A DNA stretch of 64,000 nucleotides from the NCBI RefSeq assembly GCF_002845275.2, contig NZ_CP088149.1, positions 1,856,501-1,920,500 on the forward strand, written 5' to 3'. How positions within the stretch are numbered: the first letter of the stretch is position 1; every line of letters starts with the position of its first letter. Under the pieces are notes generated by a model. The model saw only the letters and a list, made by a program, of their open reading frames with translations, was not told the origin of the DNA and did no database searches. Source of the DNA: Pseudomonas sp. S06B 330. GTDB taxonomy: Bacteria; Pseudomonadota; Gammaproteobacteria; Pseudomonadales; Pseudomonadaceae. The position numbers and the translations under genes were made by a program. This document shows positions 41,199-50,256 of the stretch, piece after piece.

Positions 41199-42797
41199 AT
41201 GAAAAAAATCCTCCTGACGCTTCTATGCCTGAGTGTCATTGGTTGCTCCAAGCCCAGCGAGCCCGAGAAAACCGTCGATGTGCTGCTGATCGGTGGCGGC
41301 ATCATGAGTGCAAGCCTCGGCACCTACCTCAATGAGCTGGAGTCGACCTGGTCGATCGACATCTATGAGCGCCTGGACAAGGTCGCCGAAGAAAGCTCCA
41401 ACGCCTGGAACAACGCCGGTACCGGTCACTCCGCGTTCTGCGAGCTGAACTACACCAGCGAAGGCGCCGACGGTAAGATCGACATCAGCAAGGCGGTCGG
41501 CGTCAACGAGCAGTTCGAGATCTCCAAGCAGTTCTGGGCCTACCAGGTCGAGCAGAAGGTGCTGAACAATCCGCGCTCGTTCATCAACAACGTACCGCAC
41601 ATGAGCTTCGTCTGGGGCGACAAGAACGTCGAGTTCCTCAAGAAGCGTCATGAGGCCCTGCAGCACAGCTCGCTGTTCCGCGGTATGGAATACTCCGAAG
41701 ACCATGCCCAGATCCAGAAGTGGGTGCCACTGGTCATGGAAGGCCGCGCTGCCGACCAGAAGATCGCTGCGACCCGCATGCCGATCGGTACCGATGTCAA
41801 CTTCGGTGAGATCACTCGTCAGCTGATCGCTTCGCTGACCAAGCACGACAACGTCAAGCTGCACGTTCAGCATGAAGTGCGCGACATCGTGCGTAATGCC
41901 GACAACACCTGGACCGTGGTCGTCGCTGACCTGGCCAACAAAGGTGTCGAGCGCAGCGTCAAGGCCAAGTTCGTCTTCATCGGTGCCGGTGGTGGCGCGC
42001 TGAAGCTGCTGCAGAAGTCCGGCATTCCTGAAGCCGATGGCTACGCAGGCTTCCCGGTTGGCGGCCAGTTCCTGATGACCGACAACCAGGACATCGTTGC
42101 CCGTCACAAGGCCAAGCTGTACGGCAAGGCTTCGGTAGGTGCACCGCCGATGTCGGTTCCGCACCTGGATACCCGCGTCATTGACGGCAAGGAAGTGCTG
42201 CTGTTTGGCCCGTTCGCGACCTTCTCGACCAAGTTCCTCAAGAACGGTTCGCTGCTGGACATGTTCGCTGCCCTGACCACCCACAACATCATGCCGATGA
42301 CCCATGCCGGTATCGACAACATTGACCTGAGCACCTACCTGATGGGTCAGTTGATGCTCAGCTTCGATGACCGCATGGAAGCCCTGCGCGAATACTTCCC
42401 GAACGCCAAGAACGATGACTGGAAGCTGCTGCAAGCGGGTCAACGTGTACAGGTGATCAAGAAGGATCCGGTGCACGGTGGCGTGCTGCAGTTCGGTACT
42501 GAAGTGGTTGCCGCCCAGGACGGCAGCATTGCCGCCTTGCTGGGTGCCTCGCCAGGTGCCTCGACTGCTGCGCCGATCATGCTCAGCGTGCTGGAAAAGA
42601 CCTACAAGGATCGCATCAAGAGCCCTGAGTGGCAGGCCAAGCTCAAGCAGATCATTCCGACCTATGGCCAGAAGCTCAACAACAACCTTGAGCTGACCAA
42701 CGCCACCCGTGAATGGAGCAGCTCGCGTCTGGGCCTGTTGAATACCCCGGTGCTGCCGGAAGAGGCTGCTGCAGTACAGGCTGAGCCTGCGCTGTAA
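41199..42797 (+). CDS. mqo: Malate:quinone oxidoreductase with lipoprotein-type N-terminus
   Basis: FAD enzyme that oxidises malate to oxaloacetate and reduces the quinone pool, 532 residues. The FAD-binding [13 protein letters not shown] (about 29-41), [12 protein letters not shown] and [17 protein letters not shown] are characteristic. Before the FAD motif lies [19 protein letters not shown]: a basic start, a hydrophobic core and the lipobox VIGC with Cys16. Classical Mqo is a cytoplasmic-face peripheral protein without a signal, so this copy may be a membrane-attached lipoprotein. A strong terminator follows. Confidence 0.94.
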   Translation: MKKILLTLLCLSVIGCSKPSEPEKTVDVLLIGGGIMSASLGTYLNELESTWSIDIYERLDKVAEESSNAWNNAGTGHSAFCELNYTSEGADGKIDISKAVGVNEQFEISKQFWAYQVEQKVLNNPRSFINNVPHMSFVWGDKNVEFLKKRHEALQHSSLFRGMEYSEDHAQIQKWVPLVMEGRAADQKIAATRMPIGTDVNFGEITRQLIASLTKHDNVKLHVQHEVRDIVRNADNTWTVVVADLANKGVERSVKAKFVFIGAGGGALKLLQKSGIPEADGYAGFPVGGQFLMTDNQDIVARHKAKLYGKASVGAPPMSVPHLDTRVIDGKEVLLFGPFATFSTKFLKNGSLLDMFAALTTHNIMPMTHAGIDNIDLSTYLMGQLMLSFDDRMEALREYFPNAKNDDWKLLQAGQRVQVIKKDPVHGGVLQFGTEVVAAQDGSIAALLGASPGASTAAPIMLSVLEKTYKDRIKSPEWQAKLKQIIPTYGQKLNNNLELTNATREWSSSRLGLLNTPVLPEEAAAVQAEPAL

Positions 42798-42813
42798 GCA
42801 TTTGCTTCGCTAG

Positions 42814-42850
42814 AAACAAATAACCCCCTGTTCAGGGGGTTATTTGTTTT
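42814..42850 (+). terminator. Terminator of mqo
   Basis: A perfect 16-bp stem (42814-42829 and 42834-42849) with loop GTTC, AT-rich outside and CCCCC/GGGGG at the tip, ending in T. It lies 17 bases after the mqo stop and 22 bases from the stop of the convergent glycine-zipper gene, so it is likely bidirectional. Confidence 0.9.
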
Positions 42851-42871
42851 TGGGGTTGGCAGATCAGCAGA

Positions 42872-43246
42872 TCAATGATGCTTCTTGCGATGATCATTGG
42901 CCAGGTTGTTACCCAGCGCGCCGCCAGCAGCACCACCAAGGCCGGCGCCGATGGCGGCGCCGGTTTTGCCACCGAGCTTGTTGCCCACCAACGAGCCGCC
43001 GGCCGAACCCAGGCCGCCGCCAATCGCTGCCTTGGTCTTGTTGCCTTGCTTCGCGCCCATGGCGCTGCCTGCGGCACCGCCGACGCCAGCACCAATGGCA
43101 GCGCCGGTGCTGCCACCGAGTTGCTGGCCGACTACGTTACCCAGGACACCGCCCAGGCCACCGCCTACAGCAGTCTGGCCATCACCGGCCATGGCACCTT
43201 GTGCGCACAGCAGGCCCAGGGTCAGGGCGGCAAGAGTCTTACGCAT
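42872..43246 (-). CDS. Secreted glycine-zipper protein with internal duplication
   Basis: A 124-residue protein: signal peptide MRKTLAALTLGLLCAQGAMA, then two related units of about 44 residues (27-70 and 74-117), each containing LGG.TGAAIGAG.GGAAG. Repeated GxxxG motifs predict membrane-interacting helices. The tail is basic, NDHRKKHH. The family (glycine zipper, 2TM/YMGG type) is found in envelope proteins; function is unknown. It ends close to the mqo terminator. Confidence 0.85.
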   Translation of the reverse strand: MRKTLAALTLGLLCAQGAMAGDGQTAVGGGLGGVLGNVVGQQLGGSTGAAIGAGVGGAAGSAMGAKQGNKTKAAIGGGLGSAGGSLVGNKLGGKTGAAIGAGLGGAAGGALGNNLANDHRKKHH

Positions 43247-43338
43247 TTTGTTTCAACCTCTAAGTTCGAAAGGCGCGCATTCTGCTGGTCGCAGCGGCCC
43301 GGCGCAATGCTGGCCAGTGCGGTTGTCGACTTGCGGGC

Positions 43339-43371
43339 AGCAAAAAGCCCGCACGAGGGCGGGCTTTTGCT
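43339..43371 (-). terminator. Terminator of tRNA-Pro
   Basis: GCAAAAGCCCGC and GCGGGCTTTTTGC on the minus strand form a stem around CCTCGT, ending in T-rich sequence. It starts 9 bases after the tRNA CCA end. Confidence 0.85.
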
Positions 43372-43379
43372 GAGTGATC

Positions 43380-43456
43380 TGGTCGGAGAGACAGGATTCG
43401 AACCTGCGGCCTTCTCGTCCCGAACGAGACGCGCTACCTGGCTGCGCTACACTCCG
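43380..43456 (-). tRNA. tRNA-Pro (anticodon CGG)
   Basis: A 77-base cloverleaf on the minus strand with encoded CCA. The anticodon stem TCTCG/CGAGA encloses the loop TTCGGGA, giving anticodon CGG, which reads CCG proline codons. The T arm GCAGG-TTCGAAT-CCTGT is intact. The acceptor stem CGGAGTG/CTCTCCG pairs except for one U-U opposition. The gene stands alone, with its own terminator. Confidence 0.96.
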
Positions 43457-43519
43457 ATGGAGAAAATATTACTCAAATTTTTCTCCTCGACAAGTCCCTC
43501 GCGGGGCCTGTCGCAGGCG

Positions 43520-43741
43520 TCAGAGATCCTTGACGGTACGAACCTGATCCTTGTTGATGCGGGTTTGTTTGCCATCGAGCTGTTCGAACTCGTAGAAGCC
43601 TGACTCCTCGTCATACTGCGGGGTGTCGACCGCCTGGATTTCACGGCCGTCGTTCAGGGTAATGACGGTTGGCGAAGCGCAACCTGCCAGAGTGCCCAGG
43701 CCCAAAGCGAGCAGGAAAGCGGGAAGGGTCCGTTGAATCAT
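43520..43741 (-). CDS. YgdI/YgdR-family small lipoprotein (DUF903)
   Basis: A 73-residue lipoprotein. ATG 43741 ([21 protein letters not shown]) follows GGAGAAAC; the lipobox is LAGC with Cys21. The mature part ([19 protein letters not shown], then [20 protein letters not shown]) is the SH3-like DUF903 domain of YgdI and YgdR. The role is unknown. The upstream extension of the frame to 43921 lacks support. Confidence 0.88.
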   Translation of the reverse strand: MIQRTLPAFLLALGLGTLAGCASPTVITLNDGREIQAVDTPQYDEESGFYEFEQLDGKQTRINKDQVRTVKDL

Positions 43742-43935
43742 TATGTTTCTCCAGTTAAGGATGGTGCGGAATGTTGTTGAGACGCATGGCGACGGCGCAA
43801 GTTCCTTACACATTGCAGCATAGCGGCTGCACCGCACTTTTGACTGGGGACAATCCTCTGCTGTGCTGCGGGCCCGAGCCAGGCAGGGCTGTGATATAAC
43901 ACCGCGCATACTCTTCATCAATGGAACAAGGCCCC

Positions 43936-44475
43936 ATGAAAGCCAAGGCAGATGTACCTTTCGTGCCGCTGAATATCGCGGTGTTGACGGTCAGCGATAC
44001 CCGTACCCAGGAAACCGATACCTCTGGGCAGATGTATGTCGATCGCCTGACCGAGGCCGGCCACGCTCTTGCTGCGCGGGTGTTGCTCAAGGACGATTTG
44101 TACAAAATCCGCGCCCAGGTCGCTGCCTGGATTGCTGATGAGCAGGTGCAAGTGGTGCTGATCACGGGCGGCACCGGCTTTACCGGACGCGACAGCACGC
44201 CTGAAGCCGTCGCCTGCCTGCTGGACAAGCAGGTTGATGGCTTTGGTGAACTGTTCCGGCAGATCTCTGTGGCTGATATCGGAACCTCCACTGTGCAGTC
44301 ACGCGCCCTGGCCGGGTTGGCTAACGGCACCCTGGTCTGCTGTTTGCCAGGTTCGACCAACGCGGTGCGTACCGGTTGGGATGGCATCCTTGCCGAGCAG
44401 CTTGATGCCCGTCATCGTCCTTGCAACTTCGTCACCCACCTCAAGCAGGCCGAGCCCTGCGCCAGCCGTGGTTGA
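43936..44475 (+). CDS. moaB: Molybdenum cofactor biosynthesis protein MoaB
   Basis: A 179-residue MogA/MoaB-fold protein that adenylylates molybdopterin before metal insertion. LNIAVLTVSDTRTQETDTSG lies at the N-terminus (split by the beta-strand), VLITGGTGFTGRDSTPEAV is the MPT-binding motif, and CLPGSTNAVRTGWDGI follows. ATG 43936 has AAGG at good spacing; ATG 43921 is an in-frame alternative. It forms an operon with moeA, which begins 8 bases after its stop. Confidence 0.93.
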   Translation: MKAKADVPFVPLNIAVLTVSDTRTQETDTSGQMYVDRLTEAGHALAARVLLKDDLYKIRAQVAAWIADEQVQVVLITGGTGFTGRDSTPEAVACLLDKQVDGFGELFRQISVADIGTSTVQSRALAGLANGTLVCCLPGSTNAVRTGWDGILAEQLDARHRPCNFVTHLKQAEPCASRG

Positions 44476-44482
44476 GGTGCCT

Positions 44483-45685
44483 GTGAGCACGTCATTGATG
44501 CCCGTCGAAGACGCATTGGCCCGCCTGCTGGCGCTGGCCGAGGCGGCACCGATTATCGAGACCGAGCAGGTCGCCCTGGCGCAGGCAGAAGGGCGGGTGT
44601 TGGCTGAAGAACTGGTCGCCAGCCTGGACTTGCCGCCTTGGCCAAACAGCGCCATGGACGGCTATGCCTTGCGTCTGGCTGATTGGCAGGGCGAGGCGTT
44701 GCCGGTCAGTCAGCGGATATTTGCCGGCCATGCCCCTGAGCCACTGTTACCAGGTACCTGTGCGCGGATATTCACCGGCGCTCCGCTACCGGCGGGTGCT
44801 GATTGTGTCGAGATGCAGGAAAATGCCGACGTCCAGGATGACCAGCGGGTGCGCTTCAACGAACCGCTGCGTGTTGGCCAGAATATTCGCCCGCAAGGCC
44901 AGGAAACCCGTGCCGGCGAGTCGGTACTGGCCGCGGGGACGCGTCTGGGGCCGATTGAGTTGGGGCTTGCGGCGACTCTGGGGTGCGCCACGCTCAAGGT
45001 CGTACGCAGGGTCAAGGTCGCCGTGCTCTCCACGGGTGACGAGCTTGTGGAGCCCGGCTTGCCATTGGGACCTGGGCAGATCTACAACAGTAACCGCCGC
45101 CTGCTGGTCAGCTGGTTGCAGCGTCTTGGCTGTGACGTCCTGGATGCCGGGATTCTGGCCGATGACCTGCAAAAAACCCGCGATTGTCTCGCCGGTTTGA
45201 GTCAGGTCGACCTGATTCTTTCAACCGGTGGGGTGTCCGTGGGGGAGGCCGATTACCTGGGGCTGGCGCTGCGTGAAGCCGGTGAGCTGGCGCTGTGGAA
45301 ACTGGCGATCAAGCCGGGCAAGCCATTGACCTTCGGTCACTTTAAAGGCGTGCCGGTGATCGGCCTGCCTGGCAATCCGGCATCTACGCTGGTGACCTTC
45401 GGGTTGCTGACGCGTCCCTACCTGCTGCGCCGCCAGGGTGTAAGGGATGTAACACCGCTGCAATTTCCCGTGCCCGCCGGCTTCGATTGGCCAGCGGCAG
45501 GCCGTCGTCGGGAGTATTTGCGCGCACGCCTCGACCAGGGTCATGCACTGATCTACAAAAATCAGAGTTCCGGTGTGCTACGCAGCGCTGCCTGGGCCGA
45601 GGGCCTGGTGGAGGTCCGCGAAGGTACCACCCCCACCAGAGGCGATACCGTGCAGTTCATTCCCTTGAGCGAGTTACTCGGCTGA
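44483..45685 (+). CDS. moeA: Molybdopterin molybdenumtransferase MoeA
   Basis: A 400-residue enzyme that inserts molybdate into adenylylated molybdopterin. Motifs in order: PPWPNSAMDGYALR, RIFTGAPLPAGADCV, VAVLSTGDELVEPG, LILSTGGVSVGEADY, KPGKPLTFG and GLPGNPASTLVTF. The start is uncertain: GTG 44483 has GAGG at a suitable distance, while ATG 44498 would remove five residues. With moaB it forms a molybdenum-cofactor operon, which would serve nitrate reductase and other molybdoenzymes. Its 3' end overlaps the convergent glycosyltransferase by 12 bases. Confidence 0.94.
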   Translation: MSTSLMPVEDALARLLALAEAAPIIETEQVALAQAEGRVLAEELVASLDLPPWPNSAMDGYALRLADWQGEALPVSQRIFAGHAPEPLLPGTCARIFTGAPLPAGADCVEMQENADVQDDQRVRFNEPLRVGQNIRPQGQETRAGESVLAAGTRLGPIELGLAATLGCATLKVVRRVKVAVLSTGDELVEPGLPLGPGQIYNSNRRLLVSWLQRLGCDVLDAGILADDLQKTRDCLAGLSQVDLILSTGGVSVGEADYLGLALREAGELALWKLAIKPGKPLTFGHFKGVPVIGLPGNPASTLVTFGLLTRPYLLRRQGVRDVTPLQFPVPAGFDWPAAGRRREYLRARLDQGHALIYKNQSSGVLRSAAWAEGLVEVREGTTPTRGDTVQFIPLSELLG

Positions 45686-46918
45686 GCGACTGAGCAAGCC
45701 ACTGTCCAAGACGTTGAGTGTCGGCGCGTGCTGGCTCAGGCGCGCATGCACGTTTTCCAGTTGGGCGGCGGCAATGCTCCAGTCGTGCCGGTCGGTGACG
45801 AACTGGCGCGCGGCCTCCGACAGTTGGCGCATACGCCAGGGCTGATTGAGTAACTGAGTGATAAGCAATGCCAGCTGATCACCGTCATCACTGCCCAGGT
45901 AGTGCTCGCCTTGGGTCACCTGCAGGCCGCATACACCCATGGTGGTGGTGACGACCGGCAAACCGGCGGCCATGGCCTCCAGTACCTTGATTTTCGAACC
46001 TCCGCTGTAGCGTAGCGGGGCGAAGAAAATCGCTGAGTGGCGTTGCAGCTCGCGTAGGTCTGGTAAATAGCCCACCCATTCGATGCGCGGGTCGCTCCAG
46101 CGCGATTTCCAGCTGTCGGGCAAAGCGTGGCCTACCACGGCCAGGCGCACGGCCGGATTGCTTTGCCAGACTTGGGGAAGGATGTCTTCGAGTGCCCACT
46201 CAATGGCTTCGAGGCTGGCGCTGTATTCGAAATTGCCCACAAACAACAGTCGCTGGCTATGCGGTGCCGGCTGAATATCCTGGTAATGCGCGCAATCAAC
46301 GCCGTTGATAACCAGGGACGCGGGGTGGCCGGTCAGGCTGCTGATGTGTTCGGCATCTTTGGGGCTGACCGCTACCACTTCCTGGGCCTGACTCAATACG
46401 CGATTTTCCCAGCGCCGGTAACGCCAGCGGTCGAAGGCGTTGAACGGTCGCAGCCACAGGGGCAGACGGTCATGGCAGGCGGCGCCAGAGACTGACTCGA
46501 TGGTGTGTTCGCTGAGCAAGAAGGGCAGGCCGTGGGCCTGCAGGGCCTTTTCGAACGGCTGGAAGCTGTAGCTGTGTTCGATCTGGATCACATCCCAGTG
46601 TTCTTCCAGCAGTTGTTCGAAACAATGGCGCAAGCGCGGTGCCAGGCCATTGACGCTGGCGCGCATGGGATAACCGACATACACCGCTGCCAGCAGGTTC
46701 AATGGGCTGTGCAAGGGGCGTCTGGGTAGCACGATCAGGCGCTCGAGCAAGGGTTCGAGCGCCTGGCGTGCCGCCTCGCTGGGCGGGATTTTCGATTGCA
46801 CCAGCAAGGTGATCTGGTGACCACGCTGCGCCAGATTGCGCAGCAGGTGGTATTGCCGGGTTTTGCCGCCACTGGTGGTCGGCCAGGGCAGGTAAGGCAG
46901 TGTCCAGAGTACGCGCAT
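45674..46918 (-). CDS. GT4-family glycosyltransferase
   Basis: A 414-residue GT-B-fold enzyme. The N-terminal domain begins MRVLWTLPYLPWPTTSGGKT with the glycine-rich loop. The C-terminal donor site shows LLFVGNFEYSASLEA and the GT4 signature FAPLRYSGGSKIKVLEAMAAGLPVV. The acceptor and sugar are unknown. It lies 63 bases downstream of a GDP-mannose-forming gene on the same strand, so a mannosyltransferase is plausible. Confidence 0.88.
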   Translation of the reverse strand: MRVLWTLPYLPWPTTSGGKTRQYHLLRNLAQRGHQITLLVQSKIPPSEAARQALEPLLERLIVLPRRPLHSPLNLLAAVYVGYPMRASVNGLAPRLRHCFEQLLEEHWDVIQIEHSYSFQPFEKALQAHGLPFLLSEHTIESVSGAACHDRLPLWLRPFNAFDRWRYRRWENRVLSQAQEVVAVSPKDAEHISSLTGHPASLVINGVDCAHYQDIQPAPHSQRLLFVGNFEYSASLEAIEWALEDILPQVWQSNPAVRLAVVGHALPDSWKSRWSDPRIEWVGYLPDLRELQRHSAIFFAPLRYSGGSKIKVLEAMAAGLPVVTTTMGVCGLQVTQGEHYLGSDDGDQLALLITQLLNQPWRMRQLSEAARQFVTDRHDWSIAAAQLENVHARLSQHAPTLNVLDSGLLSRSAE

Positions 46919-46981
46919 GACCCCTTTCCTCTATATCAGACGGGTAACGGCATGCAGATAGGAATGGACGCGCCTTGGGGG

Positions 46982-48436
46982 TCAGCTGCTGGCTGATTCC
47001 GGGGCGCGTCCATAGATATCAGTAAAGCGCACGATGTCGTCCTCGCCCATATATTCGCCACTTTGTACTTCGATCATGACCAGGTCGATCACCCCGGGGT
47101 TGGTCAGGCGATGTACTCGCCCCGGTTTGATAAAGGTCGATTCGTTGGTGTCGAGCAAAAACTCGTCTTCGCCATTGGTCACGCAGGCCATGCCGCTGAC
47201 CACGATCCAGTGTTCGCTGCGGTGATGGTGCATTTGCAGCGACAGCGAGGCTTGCGGGCGAACCATGATGCGCTTGATCTTAAAGCGCGGGCCTTCCTCA
47301 AGCACCGTGTACATGCCCCACGGGCGATTCACCGTGCGGTGCAGGCGATAGGCGTCATGGCCCTGGTGCTTGAGCTGCTGGGCGATGACTTTGACCTCCT
47401 GGCTGCGCGACGCATCGGCGATCAGCAGGGCATCAGGGGTATCGATGATGATCAGGTTGTCCAGGCCCACGGCACCGACCAGTCGGCGTGGCGAGTCGAT
47501 GTAGCAATTGGTGACGTCATGCAGGACGGTCTCGCCATTGCACTGGTTACCATTGTCATCGGCCTCTTTGAGCCCGCGGACCGCCTGCCAGCAGCCGATG
47601 TCGCTCCAGCCCAGGTCGGCGGGCAACACGGCGACTTGGCTGGAGCTTTCCATGACAGCGTAATCGATGGAAATGTCCGGTACTTTTTCGAAGCTCTGCG
47701 GATCGAGCTCCAACTGCAACTCACCCTCGCCGTGTTTGCACGGGCTTTGCTGTAGGCAGTGATGAACACTGGCCAGCAGGTCCGGTACATGTCGGTCCAG
47801 TTCCGCGAGGATGGCGTCAACGCGCATGCAGAACATGCCGGCATTCCACAAGTGCTGGCCGCCGTCGAGGTAGCGCTGGGCAGTGAGGGCATCAGGTTTT
47901 TCAACAAAGCATTCGACTTTGTAACCGTGGTCGTTCAGCGGCTGGCCTTTCTCGATGTAGCCAAAACCGGTCTCGGCATGGCTGGGCAGCAGGCCAAAGG
48001 TGGTCAGCCAGCCTTGTTCTGCCAGGCTGCGCGCCTGCGCCACGGCGCGCTCGAACGCATCCAGGTCGCTGATCAGGTGATCGGCAGGCAGTACCAGCAA
48101 CAGCGCGTTTTCACCATACAGGCGCGCACAGTGCAGGGCGGCGGCGGCAATGGCCGGCGCGGTGTTGCGCCCGAACGGTTCGAGGATGAAGTCCAATGCC
48201 ATGCCGGCCTGATTCAGCTGGCGGTATTCATCTTGGGTGCGGAAATACACTTCACGATTAGTTACCGTCAGCACGCGCTCGACGTCTGGCAGCGCGCTGG
48301 CGCGCGAAAAAGTTTTCTGCAGCAAGCTCTGGCCGTCTGGCAGGCGCATGAACGGTTTAGGCATCGTTTCACGCGAAACAGGCCAAAGGCGAGTGCCGGC
48401 GCCGCCGGCGATGATGCAGGGGATCAGAACGCTCAT
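46982..48436 (-). CDS. Mannose-1-phosphate guanylyltransferase / mannose-6-phosphate isomerase (AlgA/ManC type)
   Basis: A 484-residue bifunctional enzyme that makes GDP-mannose. The pyrophosphorylase part begins PCIIAGGAGTRLWPVSRE (about 5-22) and has FVEKPD. The C-terminal cupin isomerase part contains RPWGMYTVLEEG and LQMHHHRSEHWIVVSG. ATG 48436 follows AAGG. It lies upstream of a GT4 glycosyltransferase, with no other polysaccharide genes in the window. Homologues are algA, pslB and wbpW; which one is functionally equivalent cannot be told. Confidence 0.93.
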   Translation of the reverse strand: MSVLIPCIIAGGAGTRLWPVSRETMPKPFMRLPDGQSLLQKTFSRASALPDVERVLTVTNREVYFRTQDEYRQLNQAGMALDFILEPFGRNTAPAIAAAALHCARLYGENALLLVLPADHLISDLDAFERAVAQARSLAEQGWLTTFGLLPSHAETGFGYIEKGQPLNDHGYKVECFVEKPDALTAQRYLDGGQHLWNAGMFCMRVDAILAELDRHVPDLLASVHHCLQQSPCKHGEGELQLELDPQSFEKVPDISIDYAVMESSSQVAVLPADLGWSDIGCWQAVRGLKEADDNGNQCNGETVLHDVTNCYIDSPRRLVGAVGLDNLIIIDTPDALLIADASRSQEVKVIAQQLKHQGHDAYRLHRTVNRPWGMYTVLEEGPRFKIKRIMVRPQASLSLQMHHHRSEHWIVVSGMACVTNGEDEFLLDTNESTFIKPGRVHRLTNPGVIDLVMIEVQSGEYMGEDDIVRFTDIYGRAPESASS

Positions 48437-48713
48437 TTCACAGCCTTGAGTCAGGGCACTGAAGCTACAGTGCAGTAAGGGGAAACAGGGACCTGGCAGG
48501 CGCTCGGGTAAAAAGTCAATAAAATGACTTTTACTGTCGGCATCTTCCATGAAGGCCAAATATTTGTCGAATGATGCACCCAGGCGTTCGCGCTTTCAAT
48601 GCTATTTGTGTGAATGTCCGGCAATTTTTCCATCGGGGCAGTCATCGGGGGTGCAGCAAAAGGCCCGTTTACGCGGTCGAGATGCTCGAGTTTTCTTTAA
48701 TGGGGGAGGCAGC

Positions 48714-49613
48714 ATGACGCAGCACAAGACACTCGTGATCCTGCATGGCAAGCAGGCCACCAACGAGCAGGTGCGGGCCGCCGTAGGTGCCATGCGTGAG
48801 CGTGGCTGGGTACTGGATGTTCGCCTGACCTGGGAAGCCGGTGATGCTGCGCGTCTGGTCGACGAGGCTGCAGTCGGCGGCTATGAGCACATCGTCGCTG
48901 GCGGTGGTGACGGCACCTTGCGCGATGTTGCCGAAGCCATGACCCGCACTTCGAGCCAGGCAAGCCTGGTGCTTCTGCCGCTGGGCACGGCCAATGATTT
49001 CGCTCGGGCGGCGGGTGTGCCGCTGGAGCCTGAACTGGCCCTTGGGTTGTTGGAAGCGCCAGCCCATGCCATCGATCTGGGGCAGGTGGGTGAACAGGTG
49101 TTTCTCAACATGGCCACGGGCGGCTTTGGCAGCCAAGTCACCGCCAACACCTCCGAAGACCTGAAGAAGGTGCTGGGGGCGGCGGCATACTTGTTCACCG
49201 GTTTGTCGCGCTTCAGTGAGCTCAGCGCTGCTTCGGTAGCCTTGCATGGGCCGGATTTCCACTGGCAGGGAGACTTACTGGCGCTGGGGATTGGCAACGG
49301 GCGACAGGCCGGAGGTGGGCATGTGCTGTGTCCGCAGGCGCAGGTCGATGACGGCTTGCTGGATATCAGTATTTTGCCGGCTCCGCAGGAGGTGGTGGGC
49401 ACCTTGCGCAGTCTGCTCAGCGATGGTCTGGGCCTGGACAATTTGTTTGTGCGGGCACGTTTGCCCTGGGTGCAGATCAAGAGCTCACAAGGCCTGGATA
49501 TCAATCTCGACGGTGAGCCGCTACAGGGTGACAGCTTGCGCTTCGAGGTGCTGCCTGCGGCCTTGCGGGTGCATCTGCCTCCCTATTCGCCGTTGCTCAG
49601 TCATCAAGGCTGA
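48714..49613 (+). CDS. yegS: YegS-type lipid kinase (diacylglycerol kinase family)
   Basis: A 299-residue lipid kinase. The nucleotide-binding motif HIVAGGGDGTLRDVAEAM (about 62-79) and LPLGTANDFARAAG are diagnostic, and VALHGPDFHWQGDLLALGIGN is typical of the C-terminal beta-sandwich. ATG 48714 follows GGGGGAGG; the open frame upstream to 48549 is not supported. The substrate may be phosphatidylglycerol or diacylglycerol. It overlaps the convergent response regulator by 17 bases. Confidence 0.93.
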   Translation: MTQHKTLVILHGKQATNEQVRAAVGAMRERGWVLDVRLTWEAGDAARLVDEAAVGGYEHIVAGGGDGTLRDVAEAMTRTSSQASLVLLPLGTANDFARAAGVPLEPELALGLLEAPAHAIDLGQVGEQVFLNMATGGFGSQVTANTSEDLKKVLGAAAYLFTGLSRFSELSAASVALHGPDFHWQGDLLALGIGNGRQAGGGHVLCPQAQVDDGLLDISILPAPQEVVGTLRSLLSDGLGLDNLFVRARLPWVQIKSSQGLDINLDGEPLQGDSLRFEVLPAALRVHLPPYSPLLSHQG

Positions 49614-50256
49614 TGATCTGCTCGCGCACCGCAAACAGCACCAGTCCGGCGACGTCATAGATCTGCAGGCGCTTCATGATCTGCGAGCGGTGAGTTTCGA
49701 CGGTTTTGATGCTCAATCCCAGCCCGTGGGCAATTTCACGGGTGGATTTGCCGCGCACGATCAGGCGCAGGATTTCCAGCTGACGGGCGGTCAGGTTGTG
49801 GTTTTCCACCGCTTGCGGTTTGGTTGTCTGGGCGCGCAACAACGCCTGATTGATCACCGTATGGGCAATGGCCGGGCTGAGGTAGCGTTCATCGCTGCGC
49901 AAGGCTGCTAGCGCCTGTTCCAGTTCGGTGGCGGTGGTGTCCTTGAGCAAGTAGCCATGGGCACCGCTTTCCAGCGCTTGCATGATCAGCTCAGGGTCGG
50001 TGTGCATTGACAGGATCAGCACTTTGCTGCGGCAGCCCCTGGCACGTAGTTGGGTCAGGGCGTCGAGGCCGTTGGTTGAGCGCATGGATATGTCCAGCAG
50101 GACGATGTCCGGGTCCAGTTGCAGCACCAGTTCGGCCACCTGGCTGCCATCATTGCCTTCGCCCACCACTGTGTAACCAGGAATGTCCGAGACCAGCGCA
50201 CGGACCCCGGCGCGAATCAGTGAGTGGTCGTCTACCAGGAGCAATTTACAGGTCAT
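49597..50256 (-). CDS. NarL/LuxR-family response regulator
   Basis: A 219-residue regulator: receiver domain (LLLVDDHSLIRAGV, phospho-acceptor Asp in IVLLDISM near 55) and LuxR-type HTH (LTARQLEILRLIVRGKSTREIA, split at RLI, then LSIKTVETHRSQIMKRL). ATG 50256 is used; the same frame is open far upstream but there overlaps the kinase gene on the same strand in another frame. It overlaps the end of the histidine kinase gene by 11 bases, so the two are translationally linked. Confidence 0.93.
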   Translation of the reverse strand: MTCKLLLVDDHSLIRAGVRALVSDIPGYTVVGEGNDGSQVAELVLQLDPDIVLLDISMRSTNGLDALTQLRARGCRSKVLILSMHTDPELIMQALESGAHGYLLKDTTATELEQALAALRSDERYLSPAIAHTVINQALLRAQTTKPQAVENHNLTARQLEILRLIVRGKSTREIAHGLGLSIKTVETHRSQIMKRLQIYDVAGLVLFAVREQIISLDD

